From NCBI GenBank assembly GCA_902490585.1, contig CABUEI010000001.1, forward strand, positions 124,001 through 188,000: DNA of 64,000 nucleotides, written 5' to 3'. Below the pieces are notes generated by a model. The model saw only the letters and a program-made list of their open reading frames with translations. It did no database searches and was not told where the DNA came from. The translations under genes and the position numbers were made by a program. Origin of the DNA: an uncultured Oscillospiraceae bacterium (lineage in GTDB: Bacteria; Bacillota; Clostridia; Oscillospirales; Ruminococcaceae). This document shows positions 27,839 to 34,461 of this stretch, in pieces (within the stretch, counting starts at the first letter, position 1; each line of letters begins with the position of its first letter).

Positions 27839-28531
27839 TTATCTCTGAGCATTTACCGTATCGGTCACTCTGTGCTTTACTTCATCGCTTATCCTTCTGC
27901 TGTCCCTTATCTTCTGCGCCGCCGCCAGCTTGACAGCAATGCTTATCGGGCTGTGTTCAAGATATTTCACGATAAGCTGAGGATACCTTACGCAGTACAC
28001 CGATATACCCCATGCCACCGCCATATCCCGATAATATTCTCCGCTCGGAAGCCTGTCGTATATTGCGAGAGCTTTTCTTACGGTCGGCTCATCGGAAAAT
28101 TTCGAGAACATAAGAACTGTTCCGACACGGGAAACGAATTCTTCTTTCCTGTACATCAGCCCTTCTGCAAGACGGAGCAAATCGTCCTCTTCACTCTTTT
28201 TCACCTTGATGCAGGAGCAGAAGCAATCGCACTCGGCCCAGTTGTCTATCATCTCGGCATAGCGTATAATATACGGCTCTTTTTCGCACAGCGGAGCGTC
28301 GGCAAAACCGACAGCCGCACCCTTTATGATTATTTCTTCAAAGCTGTCATACGGCAGTTCGAAAATCTCCTTATAATCCGCCTTATGCTCCTTTGCGATA
28401 GCCTTAAGGTCGGGCATACGCACGCCAATCACTCTGTATTTGCTCGTATGCACTATCTTCTCGTTGAAAACACGGAACTTTTCTTCCGAAAGGCTTTCAA
28501 GAAGGGAAATCAACTCGCCTCGCTCTGTCAT
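27839..28531 (-). CDS. AlkD-like DNA alkylation repair protein (HEAT-repeat glycosylase)
   Basis: 230 residues. Helical HEAT-like repeats throughout; family landmarks include MPDLKAIAKEH, WAECDCFCS with the conserved aromatic-Asp region, and RDMAVAWGIS near residue 180. AlkD enzymes excise 3- and 7-alkylpurines without base flipping. The start overlaps the stop of the ogt gene (ATGA), so it is the last gene of a three-gene operon that pairs direct reversal (Ogt) with base excision. Confidence 0.88.
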   Translation of the reverse strand: MTERGELISLLESLSEEKFRVFNEKIVHTSKYRVIGVRMPDLKAIAKEHKADYKEIFELPYDSFEEIIIKGAAVGFADAPLCEKEPYIIRYAEMIDNWAECDCFCSCIKVKKSEEDDLLRLAEGLMYRKEEFVSRVGTVLMFSKFSDEPTVRKALAIYDRLPSGEYYRDMAVAWGISVYCVRYPQLIVKYLEHSPISIAVKLAAAQKIRDSRRISDEVKHRVTDTVNAQR

Positions 28532-28989
28532 TTATACCTCTCCTCTGTTTCAAGCAGGAATTTCTTTATATCAATTCCCTCTTCGCCCATGTAGTAGCCT
28601 ATGTCGCCGCTTGCCGGGACTATCCTGTGGCAAGGGATAAGTATCGGGAGGGGATTTCTTTTAAGCACCGAGCCACACGCACGGATTGCCTTGCTTCCTG
28701 CCATTTCAGCCGCTTGCCTGTATGTGACACGCTCACCGTAGGGTATCTTCTGCACGGCTGTAAGTATGCTCCTGAAAAACGGCGTACCGAGATTACTGAT
28801 ATCAAACGGCAAGGAAAACTCTTTCAGACATCCGTCAAAATATGCGAGAAACTGCACTCTTGCCCTTTCGCATATAGGGTCGGGACGGTCGGGTATGTTC
28901 ATGTCGAAAACGATATTCGTTATATTCCTGCCGTCCGTAATCACAGTCACAGTGCGGTTTATCGGCATATCAAAGGTTATGTTGCTCAT
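28528..28989 (-). CDS. ogt: Methylated-DNA--protein-cysteine methyltransferase
   Basis: 153 residues. Suicide repair of O6-alkylguanine. Helix-turn-helix YRQAAEMAGSKAIRACGSVL with the Arg finger, Asn hinge RNPLPI, and acceptor motif IPCHRIV near residue 122. ATG 28989 is chosen; it overlaps the upstream stop (ATGA), while the ORF can be extended 23 residues upstream only inside the previous gene. Middle gene of the repair operon. Confidence 0.95.
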   Translation of the reverse strand: MSNITFDMPINRTVTVITDGRNITNIVFDMNIPDRPDPICERARVQFLAYFDGCLKEFSLPFDISNLGTPFFRSILTAVQKIPYGERVTYRQAAEMAGSKAIRACGSVLKRNPLPILIPCHRIVPASGDIGYYMGEEGIDIKKFLLETEERYK

Positions 28990-29447
28990 TTGCCACGATT
29001 TGCCTTTCCACTGATTCCGTTTACCGTAAGACAATAAACCCTTGTCCTTGACGTGCATGAACTGTCAGGCTTATAGGTCTGCTCGCCGTACTGTTTCAGT
29101 ATAAGTGCGAGTGCGGACAGCTTCTCTTCGGGAGCGGTAACCTCAGTCATAATGCCGTTTCCGGCGACGCTCTCATAGAGGCTTGTTATACTTCCCTGAC
29201 GGTAGTCAAGGCAGTTGTCAAGCTCGAAAGCGACCTTGTTGTTTTTGTCGATAAGTCGGTTCTTCTTACCGTCCTGTGCAGTGTGCACAAAGACGCACAT
29301 TCTGCCGTCCTTTTCTTCAAATCCGAAGTTGAACGGCAGAACATAAGGATACTCACCGTCATGAAAAGCAATGCGTATTACTTTTGAGCGACTGATGATA
29401 TCCTTTATCTCATTTATATCTGTTATTTCACGGTCTTTTCTTCTCAT
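28986..29447 (-). CDS. Pyridoxamine 5'-phosphate oxidase-like flavoprotein (NimA-like)
   Basis: 153 residues. The MRRKDREI start, YPYVLPFNFGFEE, and FVHTAQDGKKNRLID are typical of the small split-barrel FMN proteins grouped with 5-nitroimidazole reductases. First gene of the operon with ogt and alkD-like genes. Whether it reduces a nitro compound or handles reactive species is not shown by the sequence; the company of alkylation repair genes suggests a detoxification role. Confidence 0.85.
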   Translation of the reverse strand: MRRKDREITDINEIKDIISRSKVIRIAFHDGEYPYVLPFNFGFEEKDGRMCVFVHTAQDGKKNRLIDKNNKVAFELDNCLDYRQGSITSLYESVAGNGIMTEVTAPEEKLSALALILKQYGEQTYKPDSSCTSRTRVYCLTVNGISGKANRGK

Positions 29448-29517
29448 CTCAAAACCTCCGCCCGTATCATGATGTTCCTGAAATAATTATACGATACGGG
29501 AAGAAATGTGTCAACCG

Positions 29518-30114
29518 TTATATAAGCACGGGCTGTAGCTGTTTATTGTCAAGTGCCGCAACGACAGCCTCGGGTATCAGCGAAAAATCTGCAACCAGCG
29601 AACACGGCTTTTTCAGAGGGTCATCCTGTCCGAGCGGAACGAAGTAATAGTTCCTGCAATTCATAAGAAAGCCGATATTCTTGAATGAACCTGCGAGTGC
29701 ATCATTTGTGGCGCAGGCGATAAGGACGGGTCCTGCTCCTCTGAGGTGGCTTTTTACCGCCATTGTGACAGGCGTATCGGTTATGCTTCTTGCAAGCTTT
29801 GCCATGGTGTTTCCCGTACAGGGGGCCACAACCATTATATCTGTAAGCTTTTTCGGTCCTATCGGTTCTGCATCTGCGACTGACATTATAACACGTTTAC
29901 CGCAGATATTCTCTGCCCTTTTTATATGCTCCTGCGCCGTTCCGAAACGTGTATCGGTAGTTCCTGCATTGAACGACATTATCGGAAGTATATCACAGCC
30001 TGCATCGTGCAGTGCCTGCATAGCCGTAAAAGCCTTTGAGAATGTGCAGAACGAACCTGTCATGCAAAATCCGACTTTCACGCCGTCAAGTAATCCGTCA
30101 AGCTCACGGCTCAA
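29518..30114 (-). CDS. dpaB: Dipicolinate synthase subunit B
   Basis: 198 residues from a TTG start at 30114. Flavoprotein-fold subunit of the enzyme that makes dipicolinic acid in the mother cell. GVKVGFCMTGSFCTF opens the flavodoxin-like fold; VVAPCTGNTMAKLA and ATNDALAGSFKNIGFL are family motifs. AAAGGGG ends eight bases before the TTG, which lies 10 bp inside the dpaA 3' end, and the resulting length matches B. subtilis SpoVFB (200). Longer in-frame ATG starts (30153, 30180) would lie deeper inside dpaA. Coupled to dpaA. Confidence 0.92.
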   Translation of the reverse strand: MSRELDGLLDGVKVGFCMTGSFCTFSKAFTAMQALHDAGCDILPIMSFNAGTTDTRFGTAQEHIKRAENICGKRVIMSVADAEPIGPKKLTDIMVVAPCTGNTMAKLARSITDTPVTMAVKSHLRGAGPVLIACATNDALAGSFKNIGFLMNCRNYYFVPLGQDDPLKKPCSLVADFSLIPEAVVAALDNKQLQPVLI

Positions 30115-30973
30115 AGTTACCGCCCCTTTCTTTATTGTCACGACTGTTGACATAAGTATCGAGTATTTCTTCAACCGCATCGGCGATTATTTCTCCTGCC
30201 GTTTTCGGTGCTGTTTTTGCAGGAAGTCCGCCTGCCTTTATTACCGTTGCTTTTCCGCCGTAATTTTTAAGTGCCGTTTTTTCAATACCTGAGGCTGAAG
30301 CAAGTTCGACATACACTGCCTCGTCATCAAATGACGAAAGTTCATCTTCGCCTATCACTGCACACGGCACGGTGTTGTATATAAGAGAAACCTCGGGGAG
30401 AATGTCACACAGCACGTCAAAACCTATGGCACGGCAACCTGCCATTCTCGCCTTGGCACGTTTTTCACGGCTCCTTGCCGCAACAATTACTTCACTTCCC
30501 ATTGCGGTAAGATACACAGCCAGCTGTGACGCTATCCTGCCGAAGCCGAGTATCAGTACTTTCTGACCCAGTAACTGTTCGGGCGTTGCATTTATACCGA
30601 CGGCAAGAGCGCCCTCGGCAGACGGGACTGCGTTTCTCAGCATTACGGATTCGTCCGAATAATGATCCTCGCAGAAAAATTCATTTTCGGCACAGAATTT
30701 TCTGACTGACGGACTTATCATTCCGCCTATCAGTATTCCGTGCGGTCTGAGCAGCTTTGTGACCGATGCAAGCGGTATCGGCTTATCGCAAAGCGGAGCA
30801 TTTATATTGATACCGTCACGGCTTGCAGGCAAACCCAGTATCACCGCATCGCACTTTTCATCGGGAAGCATATCAAGCTCGCTTTGCCCATAGGTATAGA
30901 CCTCGTATTTGCGGCTCAATTTATCGGCGGTATAACGCAAACGGGTATCTCCGCCGAGTATAAGAAGTTTCAT
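30104..30973 (-). CDS. dpaA: Dipicolinate synthase subunit A
   Basis: 289 residues. NAD(P)-binding subunit: the N-terminal strand LLILGGDTRLRY, and a central Rossmann motif VLILGFGRIASQLAVYL with the RSREKRAKA dinucleotide loop. With dpaB it converts the product of DapA to dipicolinate, so the organism very likely forms heat-resistant spores. Transcription is expected from a late mother-cell sigma factor; no sigma-70 promoter is obvious upstream. Confidence 0.94.
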   Translation of the reverse strand: MKLLILGGDTRLRYTADKLSRKYEVYTYGQSELDMLPDEKCDAVILGLPASRDGININAPLCDKPIPLASVTKLLRPHGILIGGMISPSVRKFCAENEFFCEDHYSDESVMLRNAVPSAEGALAVGINATPEQLLGQKVLILGFGRIASQLAVYLTAMGSEVIVAARSREKRAKARMAGCRAIGFDVLCDILPEVSLIYNTVPCAVIGEDELSSFDDEAVYVELASASGIEKTALKNYGGKATVIKAGGLPAKTAPKTAGEIIADAVEEILDTYVNSRDNKERGGNFEP

Positions 30974-31246
30974 AATAATTTACCACGCTTTCTGTAGAAT
31001 ATATCACCGCCGTGTGCTATTAATAAACGGAAACAGCGACAACTGTTTTAATTGTGCAAATGTCGCTATCCGTTACATTTTCGCTATCATATTGTATGAT
31101 TTTGCACTGTTTTTTGTGAAGAAAAGCGAAAAGACAATAAAAGCCCTTGTTTTTTCCAAATGTATATGGTATTATATGCAATAGAGGGGAATACCCCCAC
31201 ACACTTGTTGCCGATTGGCAGCAAATACAGAAAGGATCTAAGTGAA

Positions 31247-31810
31247 ATGGCTACTAAGAAGACAAATACGACAGGAACTAAGACACCCGTAGCTGAAGCT
31301 GTAAAGACTGAAGCTGTAAAGGCTGCCGCTGAGGTAAAGGCTGATGCCGCAAAGGCAGTAAAGGCTGTTGAGAAGGTTGCAGAAAAGGCTGTAGAAAAGG
31401 TTGCTGAAAAGGCACCTGCAAAGAAGCCTGCCGCTAAGAAGGCAGCGCCTGCTAAGAAGGAAGTAAAGAAGGTCGCTCCCGCAGAGCCCGACCAGTACGC
31501 ACTGGCTGACATGGTAAGAGCTAAGTTTGCAAAGAAGGACGTTTCAAAGGTAAACGAGAAGATCGCAATCGAGATCAAGGCTTACGGTGAGAAGGAATTC
31601 TACATTTATGTACTTATCGACGACGGTAAGGTAACAGTTGAGCCCTGGGGCTACATCGACAACGATGTACACGTTGATATGCCTATCGCAGACGTTGTTG
31701 CAGTTGCAAACGGCAAGTACGATTTCAAGGCTAAGGCATTAAGCGGTGACTTCTATGCTATCGGCAGTGTTACAAAGCTTCTCAAGGCTTACGAAGCACT
31801 CATCAAGTAA
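31247..31810 (+). CDS. DUF6465 protein with histone H1-like Ala/Lys tail
   Basis: 187 residues from ATG 31247 (AGAAAGGATC upstream). Residues 1-85 are almost wholly Ala, Lys, Val, Glu and Pro, with AAKKA/KPAAKK-type blocks like histone H1 or bacterial AlgP/Hc1 tails. Residues about 95-187 form a compact domain (EIKAYGEKEFYIYVLIDDG, WGYIDNDVHVD) that I recognise as DUF6465, a clostridial domain without known function. DNA or RNA binding through the tail is inferred. Codon use is strongly biased, suggesting high expression. Monocistronic, weak promoter TTGTTT-N17-TATTAT just upstream. Confidence 0.8.
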   Translation: MATKKTNTTGTKTPVAEAVKTEAVKAAAEVKADAAKAVKAVEKVAEKAVEKVAEKAPAKKPAAKKAAPAKKEVKKVAPAEPDQYALADMVRAKFAKKDVSKVNEKIAIEIKAYGEKEFYIYVLIDDGKVTVEPWGYIDNDVHVDMPIADVVAVANGKYDFKAKALSGDFYAIGSVTKLLKAYEALIK

Positions 31811-31848
31811 TCAAAACGGAATATAAGCGTTATTGCTTAAAATAATAA

Positions 31849-31885
31849 TTGCAGGCGTAATTTCTATTACGTCTGCAAGTTATAT
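31849..31885 (+). terminator. Terminator after the DUF6465 gene
   Basis: 13-bp stem TTGCAGGCGTAAT/ATTACGTCTGCAA (31849-31878, one G-T) followed by an AT-rich tail without a strong T run. Confidence 0.65.
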
Positions 31886-31949
31886 TATGATATTGTGTAG
31901 GGATATGAAGAAAACGGTAGAGAATACATCTGAATAAGGCAGGAACAGA

Positions 31950-32819
31950 ATGGAAAAGGTTAAAAAGGCAGTAATACTCGCAGCAGGTTTCGGAACACGA
32001 GTTCTCCCCGCAAGTAAGGCTATACCCAAGGAAATGCTGAACATAGTCGATAAGCCGGCTATACAGTATATAGTTGAAGAAGTTATCAATTCGGGAATAA
32101 CAGAAATACTGATTGTTCTTTCCCGTGGAAAGCAGGAAGTCGAGGATCACTTTGACCGCAAGCCCGACCTTGAGGCACAGCTTCTCGCAGGCGGAAAGAC
32201 AGAATTCTACAAGGTGGTATGTGACATTGCCGAAATGGGCAAGAACATCACTTATGTACGTCAGCAGGAGCAGAACGGCACAGGCGGCGCTGTTATGTAT
32301 GCAAAGCAGTTTGTCGGAAACGATCCGTTTGTTGTTATCTACGGTGACGACGTTATAATCGGTGACGATCCCTGCACGGCACAGTGTTGCAGAGCGTATG
32401 AGAAGTACGGCAAGGCGGTTGTAAGCATAAAGGAAGTTCCGTTTGAGCTTGTACTGAAATACTGTACGCTTGACGTAAAGCCGCTTGAGGACAACCTCTA
32501 CAGCATTTCGGACATGATCGAAAAGCCGAAGCCCGAAGAGGTTATTTCAAACTTTGCGATACTCGGAAGATGCGTTCTCCCGGCTAAGATATTTGATATT
32601 CTCGAAACGCTCCCGACAGGTGCAGGCGGTGAATATCAACTTACCGACGCTATGAAACAGCTTGCTAAGACTGAAGGCATGGTGGGCGTTGACTTTACCG
32701 GCACACGTTATGACATGGGCAACAAGCTCGGCATAATGAAAGCGTGTGTTGAGGTTGCACTGAAACACCCTGAGATAGGCGAGGATTTCAGAGCATATCT
32801 TAAGACACTGGATATATAA
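31950..32819 (+). CDS. galU: UTP--glucose-1-phosphate uridylyltransferase
   Basis: 289 residues. Makes UDP-glucose. Nucleotidyltransferase signature AAGFGTRVLPASKAIPKEML near residue 10, EQNGTGGAVMYAK, VIYGDDVI with the metal Asp, and GGEYQLTDAM. Length is standard. Start ATG after AGGAACAGA. Monocistronic, followed by a long hairpin at the left end of the repeat block. Confidence 0.96.
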   Translation: MEKVKKAVILAAGFGTRVLPASKAIPKEMLNIVDKPAIQYIVEEVINSGITEILIVLSRGKQEVEDHFDRKPDLEAQLLAGGKTEFYKVVCDIAEMGKNITYVRQQEQNGTGGAVMYAKQFVGNDPFVVIYGDDVIIGDDPCTAQCCRAYEKYGKAVVSIKEVPFELVLKYCTLDVKPLEDNLYSISDMIEKPKPEEVISNFAILGRCVLPAKIFDILETLPTGAGGEYQLTDAMKQLAKTEGMVGVDFTGTRYDMGNKLGIMKACVEVALKHPEIGEDFRAYLKTLDI

Positions 32820-32825
32820 ATATAA

Positions 32826-32856
32826 CGAAGCGGAGCGTGAAACCACGCTCCGCTTC
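32826..32856 (+). terminator. Hairpin after galU, left boundary of the repeat block
   Basis: 13-bp perfect stem GAAGCGGAGCGTG/CACGCTCCGCTTC with loop AAAC (32827-32856); the T run is weak. It shares GAAGCGGAGC...GCTCCGCTTCAG, read inverted, with the hairpin at 33576-33603 on the other side of the block. Confidence 0.75.
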
Positions 32857-32901
32857 AGTTTGTCGATAAACCTATATAATTTTTGAAAATGGGTGTTTAG
32901 C

Positions 32902-33037
32902 GTTGCTTGCTATGTTGGTTTTGCATCTCTGCAAAGTCAGCTGTTTGTGCCGTTGCATCGTGCAACGGCTCGGTTCAGCTGACATAAGCGTCCTTGCTTA
33001 TAACTTTTGGCAAGCAACCAAAGCGTCCTTGCTTTGG
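32902..33037 (+). repeat. Structured repeat copy U1
   Basis: P1 GTTGCTTGC 32902-32910 with GCAAGCAAC 33010-33018; P0 TTTGC-ATCTCT-GCAAA 32920-32935; P2 GTCAGCTG 32936-32943 with CAGCTGAC 32976-32983; P3 GCCGTTGC-ATCGT-GCAACGGC 32949-32969; P4 ATAAGC-GTCCTT-GCTTAT 32984-33001; P5 CCAAAGC-GTCCTT-GCTTTGG 33018-33037. Confidence 0.85.
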
Positions 33038-33057
33038 GCGTAGCCCCAATGCGGGTT

Positions 33058-33192
33058 GTCAGTCGTTGGTGTCGCTGCGTCTGTGCAATGACAGCCATTT
33101 GTGCCGTTGCGTCATGCAACGGTTTTGTGTGGCTGTCTTTATGCGTCCATGCATAGCGACTGTGTGCGACTGACTGCAAGCATCCTTGCTTG
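33058..33192 (+). repeat. Structured repeat copy U2
   Basis: P1 GTCAGTCG 33058-33065 with CGACTGAC 33167-33174; P0 TGC-GTCTGT-GCA; P2 GACAGCCA 33090-33097 with TGGCTGTC 33130-33137; P3 CCGTTGC-GTCAT-GCAACGG 33104-33122; P4 TATGC-GTCCAT-GCATA 33140-33155; P5 CAAGC-ATCCTT-GCTTG 33177-33192. An extra pairing GTCGCT/AGCGAC is possible inside P1. Confidence 0.85.
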
Positions 33193-33218
33193 GTGAGGGC
33201 GGCAGCCCCACGCTCAGC

Positions 33219-33355
33219 CCCGGCACGGATGCCGGGCGTGTATGCCCAAAGGCTCTATGCAAGGACGCATACAAGTGGTCGAACAAAGTCGGTGCAGGAC
33301 GCACCGACAACAAACGACCACGATTGCAGAGATGCAAAGCCAACCAAGCATACAC
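33219..33355 (-). repeat. Structured repeat copy U3
   Basis: Given as plus-strand positions. P1 arms GTGTATGC 33238-33245 and GCATACAC 33348-33355; P2 GTGGTCG 33275-33281 and CGACCAC 33315-33321; P3 33288-33308 with loop AGGAC; P4 TATGC-AAGGAC-GCATA 33256-33271; P5 CCCGGC-ACGGAT-GCCGGG 33219-33236. A crossing pair AAAGGCT (33248-33254) with AGCCTTT (33356-33362) would make a pseudoknot with P1. A 51-bp stretch (33271-33321) is identical to 33433-33483 in U4. Confidence 0.85.
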
Positions 33356-33379
33356 AGCCTTTCACCGAGGGAAAGGGGT

Positions 33380-33516
33380 TTTCGGCAAGGATGCCGAAAT
33401 AAGGACACACCAAGCTTTAAGCATGGATGCTTACAAGTGGTCGAACAAAGTCGGTGCAGGACGCACCGACAACAAACGACCACAGTTGCACAGAAGCAAA
33501 GCCAACAGAGTGTCCT
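33380..33516 (-). repeat. Structured repeat copy U4
   Basis: Given as plus-strand positions. P1 arms AGGACAC 33402-33408 and GTGTCCT 33510-33516; P2 GTGGTCG 33437-33443 and CGACCAC 33477-33483; P3 33450-33470 with loop AGGAC; P4 TAAGC-ATGGAT-GCTTA 33418-33433; P5 TTTCGGC-AAGGAT-GCCGAAA 33380-33399. Confidence 0.85.
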
Positions 33517-33577
33517 AAAGGGGATAGGGATTGAGAACAAGCACTTTTTTTGAAAAAACATACTTTTTCTACAAGCT

Positions 33578-33608
33578 GAAGCGGAGCCACCCGGCTCCGC
33601 TTCTTTTT
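33578..33608 (+). terminator. Terminator at right boundary of the repeat block
   Basis: 11-bp stem GAAGCGGAGCC/GGCTCCGCTTC, 4-base loop, then TTTTT on the plus strand. It would end a plus-strand transcript crossing the repeats; on the minus strand the T run is poor. It sits 5 bp from the abi stop. Confidence 0.85.
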
Positions 33609-33612
33609 ATCA

Positions 33613-34461
33613 TTACGTTGTTTTCTTTTTAAACCCGTATCCGCTCATATAATCTATCATCCCGTACTCGTCAATAAGATTGGCAACCGCAGGTATAAAC
33701 TCATTTTCCCACTTGTATTTATCGGGATAGAGTGACCTTGCCACCGCCATATAGGATTTAAGCGTATTGTCAGGCTCAAAGCCAAGTCCCTCTGAGCTTT
33801 TCGGCACATTCGGGAACGGGTTTGCATACAGTCTTGTGTAATGAGCGCAGGCGTTTCTGAGATCCGACAGACACAACATTCTGTCCTCTACCGTGCGGTA
33901 GTTAAGATCAAATTGACGGGATATCATATCCTTTTTATCCGCCGATTTCATATCTATCAGGAAATATGTCAGCGTTCCGAAACTGAACAGTTCCATTGCC
34001 GCCCACACGGGCATGATACCGCCGTATTTCTTCTTGTGATGTTTTACAAACTCCTCGTTCTCGTTTGCTTCAATCAGCCGTTCAACCTTTGATAAAAACG
34101 CCTGGTGGTTATGATGAGGGTCAAAGCTTGACGCATTGAGATAACCGAGTGCGCCGTACTTCATGGCGTGATAGTTTGAGATAATTGCACGCATGGATAT
34201 TTCTATCTCTTCAAGATATGTCATTATCATGCGGCGAAGTATACGGTCAAAGTCGTACACCCTCATTATCTGTTCAAAGGTAGTTCCGTCCTTGTACTTG
34301 CCCTTGCGCTCCAGAAACGGTGCAAAATAGTAGGCAAGGCGGTAATAGTTGATGTTGGTAAGGCACTTCTGTGCATATTCCTCATCATCTATTATACAGC
34401 CTCTCTGCCGTAATATATCTATCTGCTGTTTTATGGTAGCAGGCGTTTTGTTGAACAGCAT
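33613..34461 (-). CDS. Abi_2 (AbiD/AbiF-type) abortive infection protein with HEPN motif
   Basis: 282 residues. Full-length Abi_2 family: TPATIKQQIDILRQRGCII at the start, NINYYRLAYYFAPF, YDFDRILRRMIMTYLEEIEISMRAII, and PVWAAMELFSFGTLTYFL. A HEPN ribonuclease-type motif RNACAH (Rx4H) lies near residue 203. Such proteins are RNases that cause dormancy or death on phage infection; AbiF-type members are reported to pair with noncoding RNA antitoxins and to be related to Cas13. ATG 34461 shares its first base with the addA stop (TAATG), so it is translated as the third gene of addB-addA-abi. Immediately downstream lies the structured repeat block, whose U3/U4 copies are on the same strand. Confidence 0.9.
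   Translation of the reverse strand: MLFNKTPATIKQQIDILRQRGCIIDDEEYAQKCLTNINYYRLAYYFAPFLERKGKYKDGTTFEQIMRVYDFDRILRRMIMTYLEEIEISMRAIISNYHAMKYGALGYLNASSFDPHHNHQAFLSKVERLIEANENEEFVKHHKKKYGGIMPVWAAMELFSFGTLTYFLIDMKSADKKDMISRQFDLNYRTVEDRMLCLSDLRNACAHYTRLYANPFPNVPKSSEGLGFEPDNTLKSYMAVARSLYPDKYKWENEFIPAVANLIDEYGMIDYMSGYGFKKKTT

Larger units (their letters stand above)
32826..33608. repeat. Block of four covarying structured repeats, flanked by inverted hairpins
   Basis: No credible gene; short open frames here are repeat translations. It contains copies U1 and U2 (plus) and U3 and U4 (minus), arranged head to head toward a centre near 33193-33218. Each copy has the order: P1 left arm, small hairpin P0 (loop NTCTNT), P2 enclosing P3 (loop RTCNT), hairpin P4 (loop RTCCWT), P1 right arm, hairpin P5 (loop RTCCNT). 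Arms differ between copies but remain complementary. The outer edges carry similar hairpins in inverted orientation followed by related AT-rich tracts. Composition (GC-rich stems) differs from the flanks. I do not recognise a named RNA or element family. Confidence 0.85.

Noticed and set aside
32902..33516. CRISPR array
   Set aside because: Repeats are 120-150 nt, in both orientations, with diverging stems and no uniform repeat-spacer pattern; no cas genes.
32902..33516. Integron attC sites
   Set aside because: The GTTGG stretches do not fit the GTTRRRY core, there is no integrase, and no cassettes lie between copies.
32937..33561. Several ORFs of 65-115 codons on both strands in the repeat block
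   Set aside because: They translate hairpin repeats, have no ribosome sites, and their ends follow repeat copies rather than protein-like composition.
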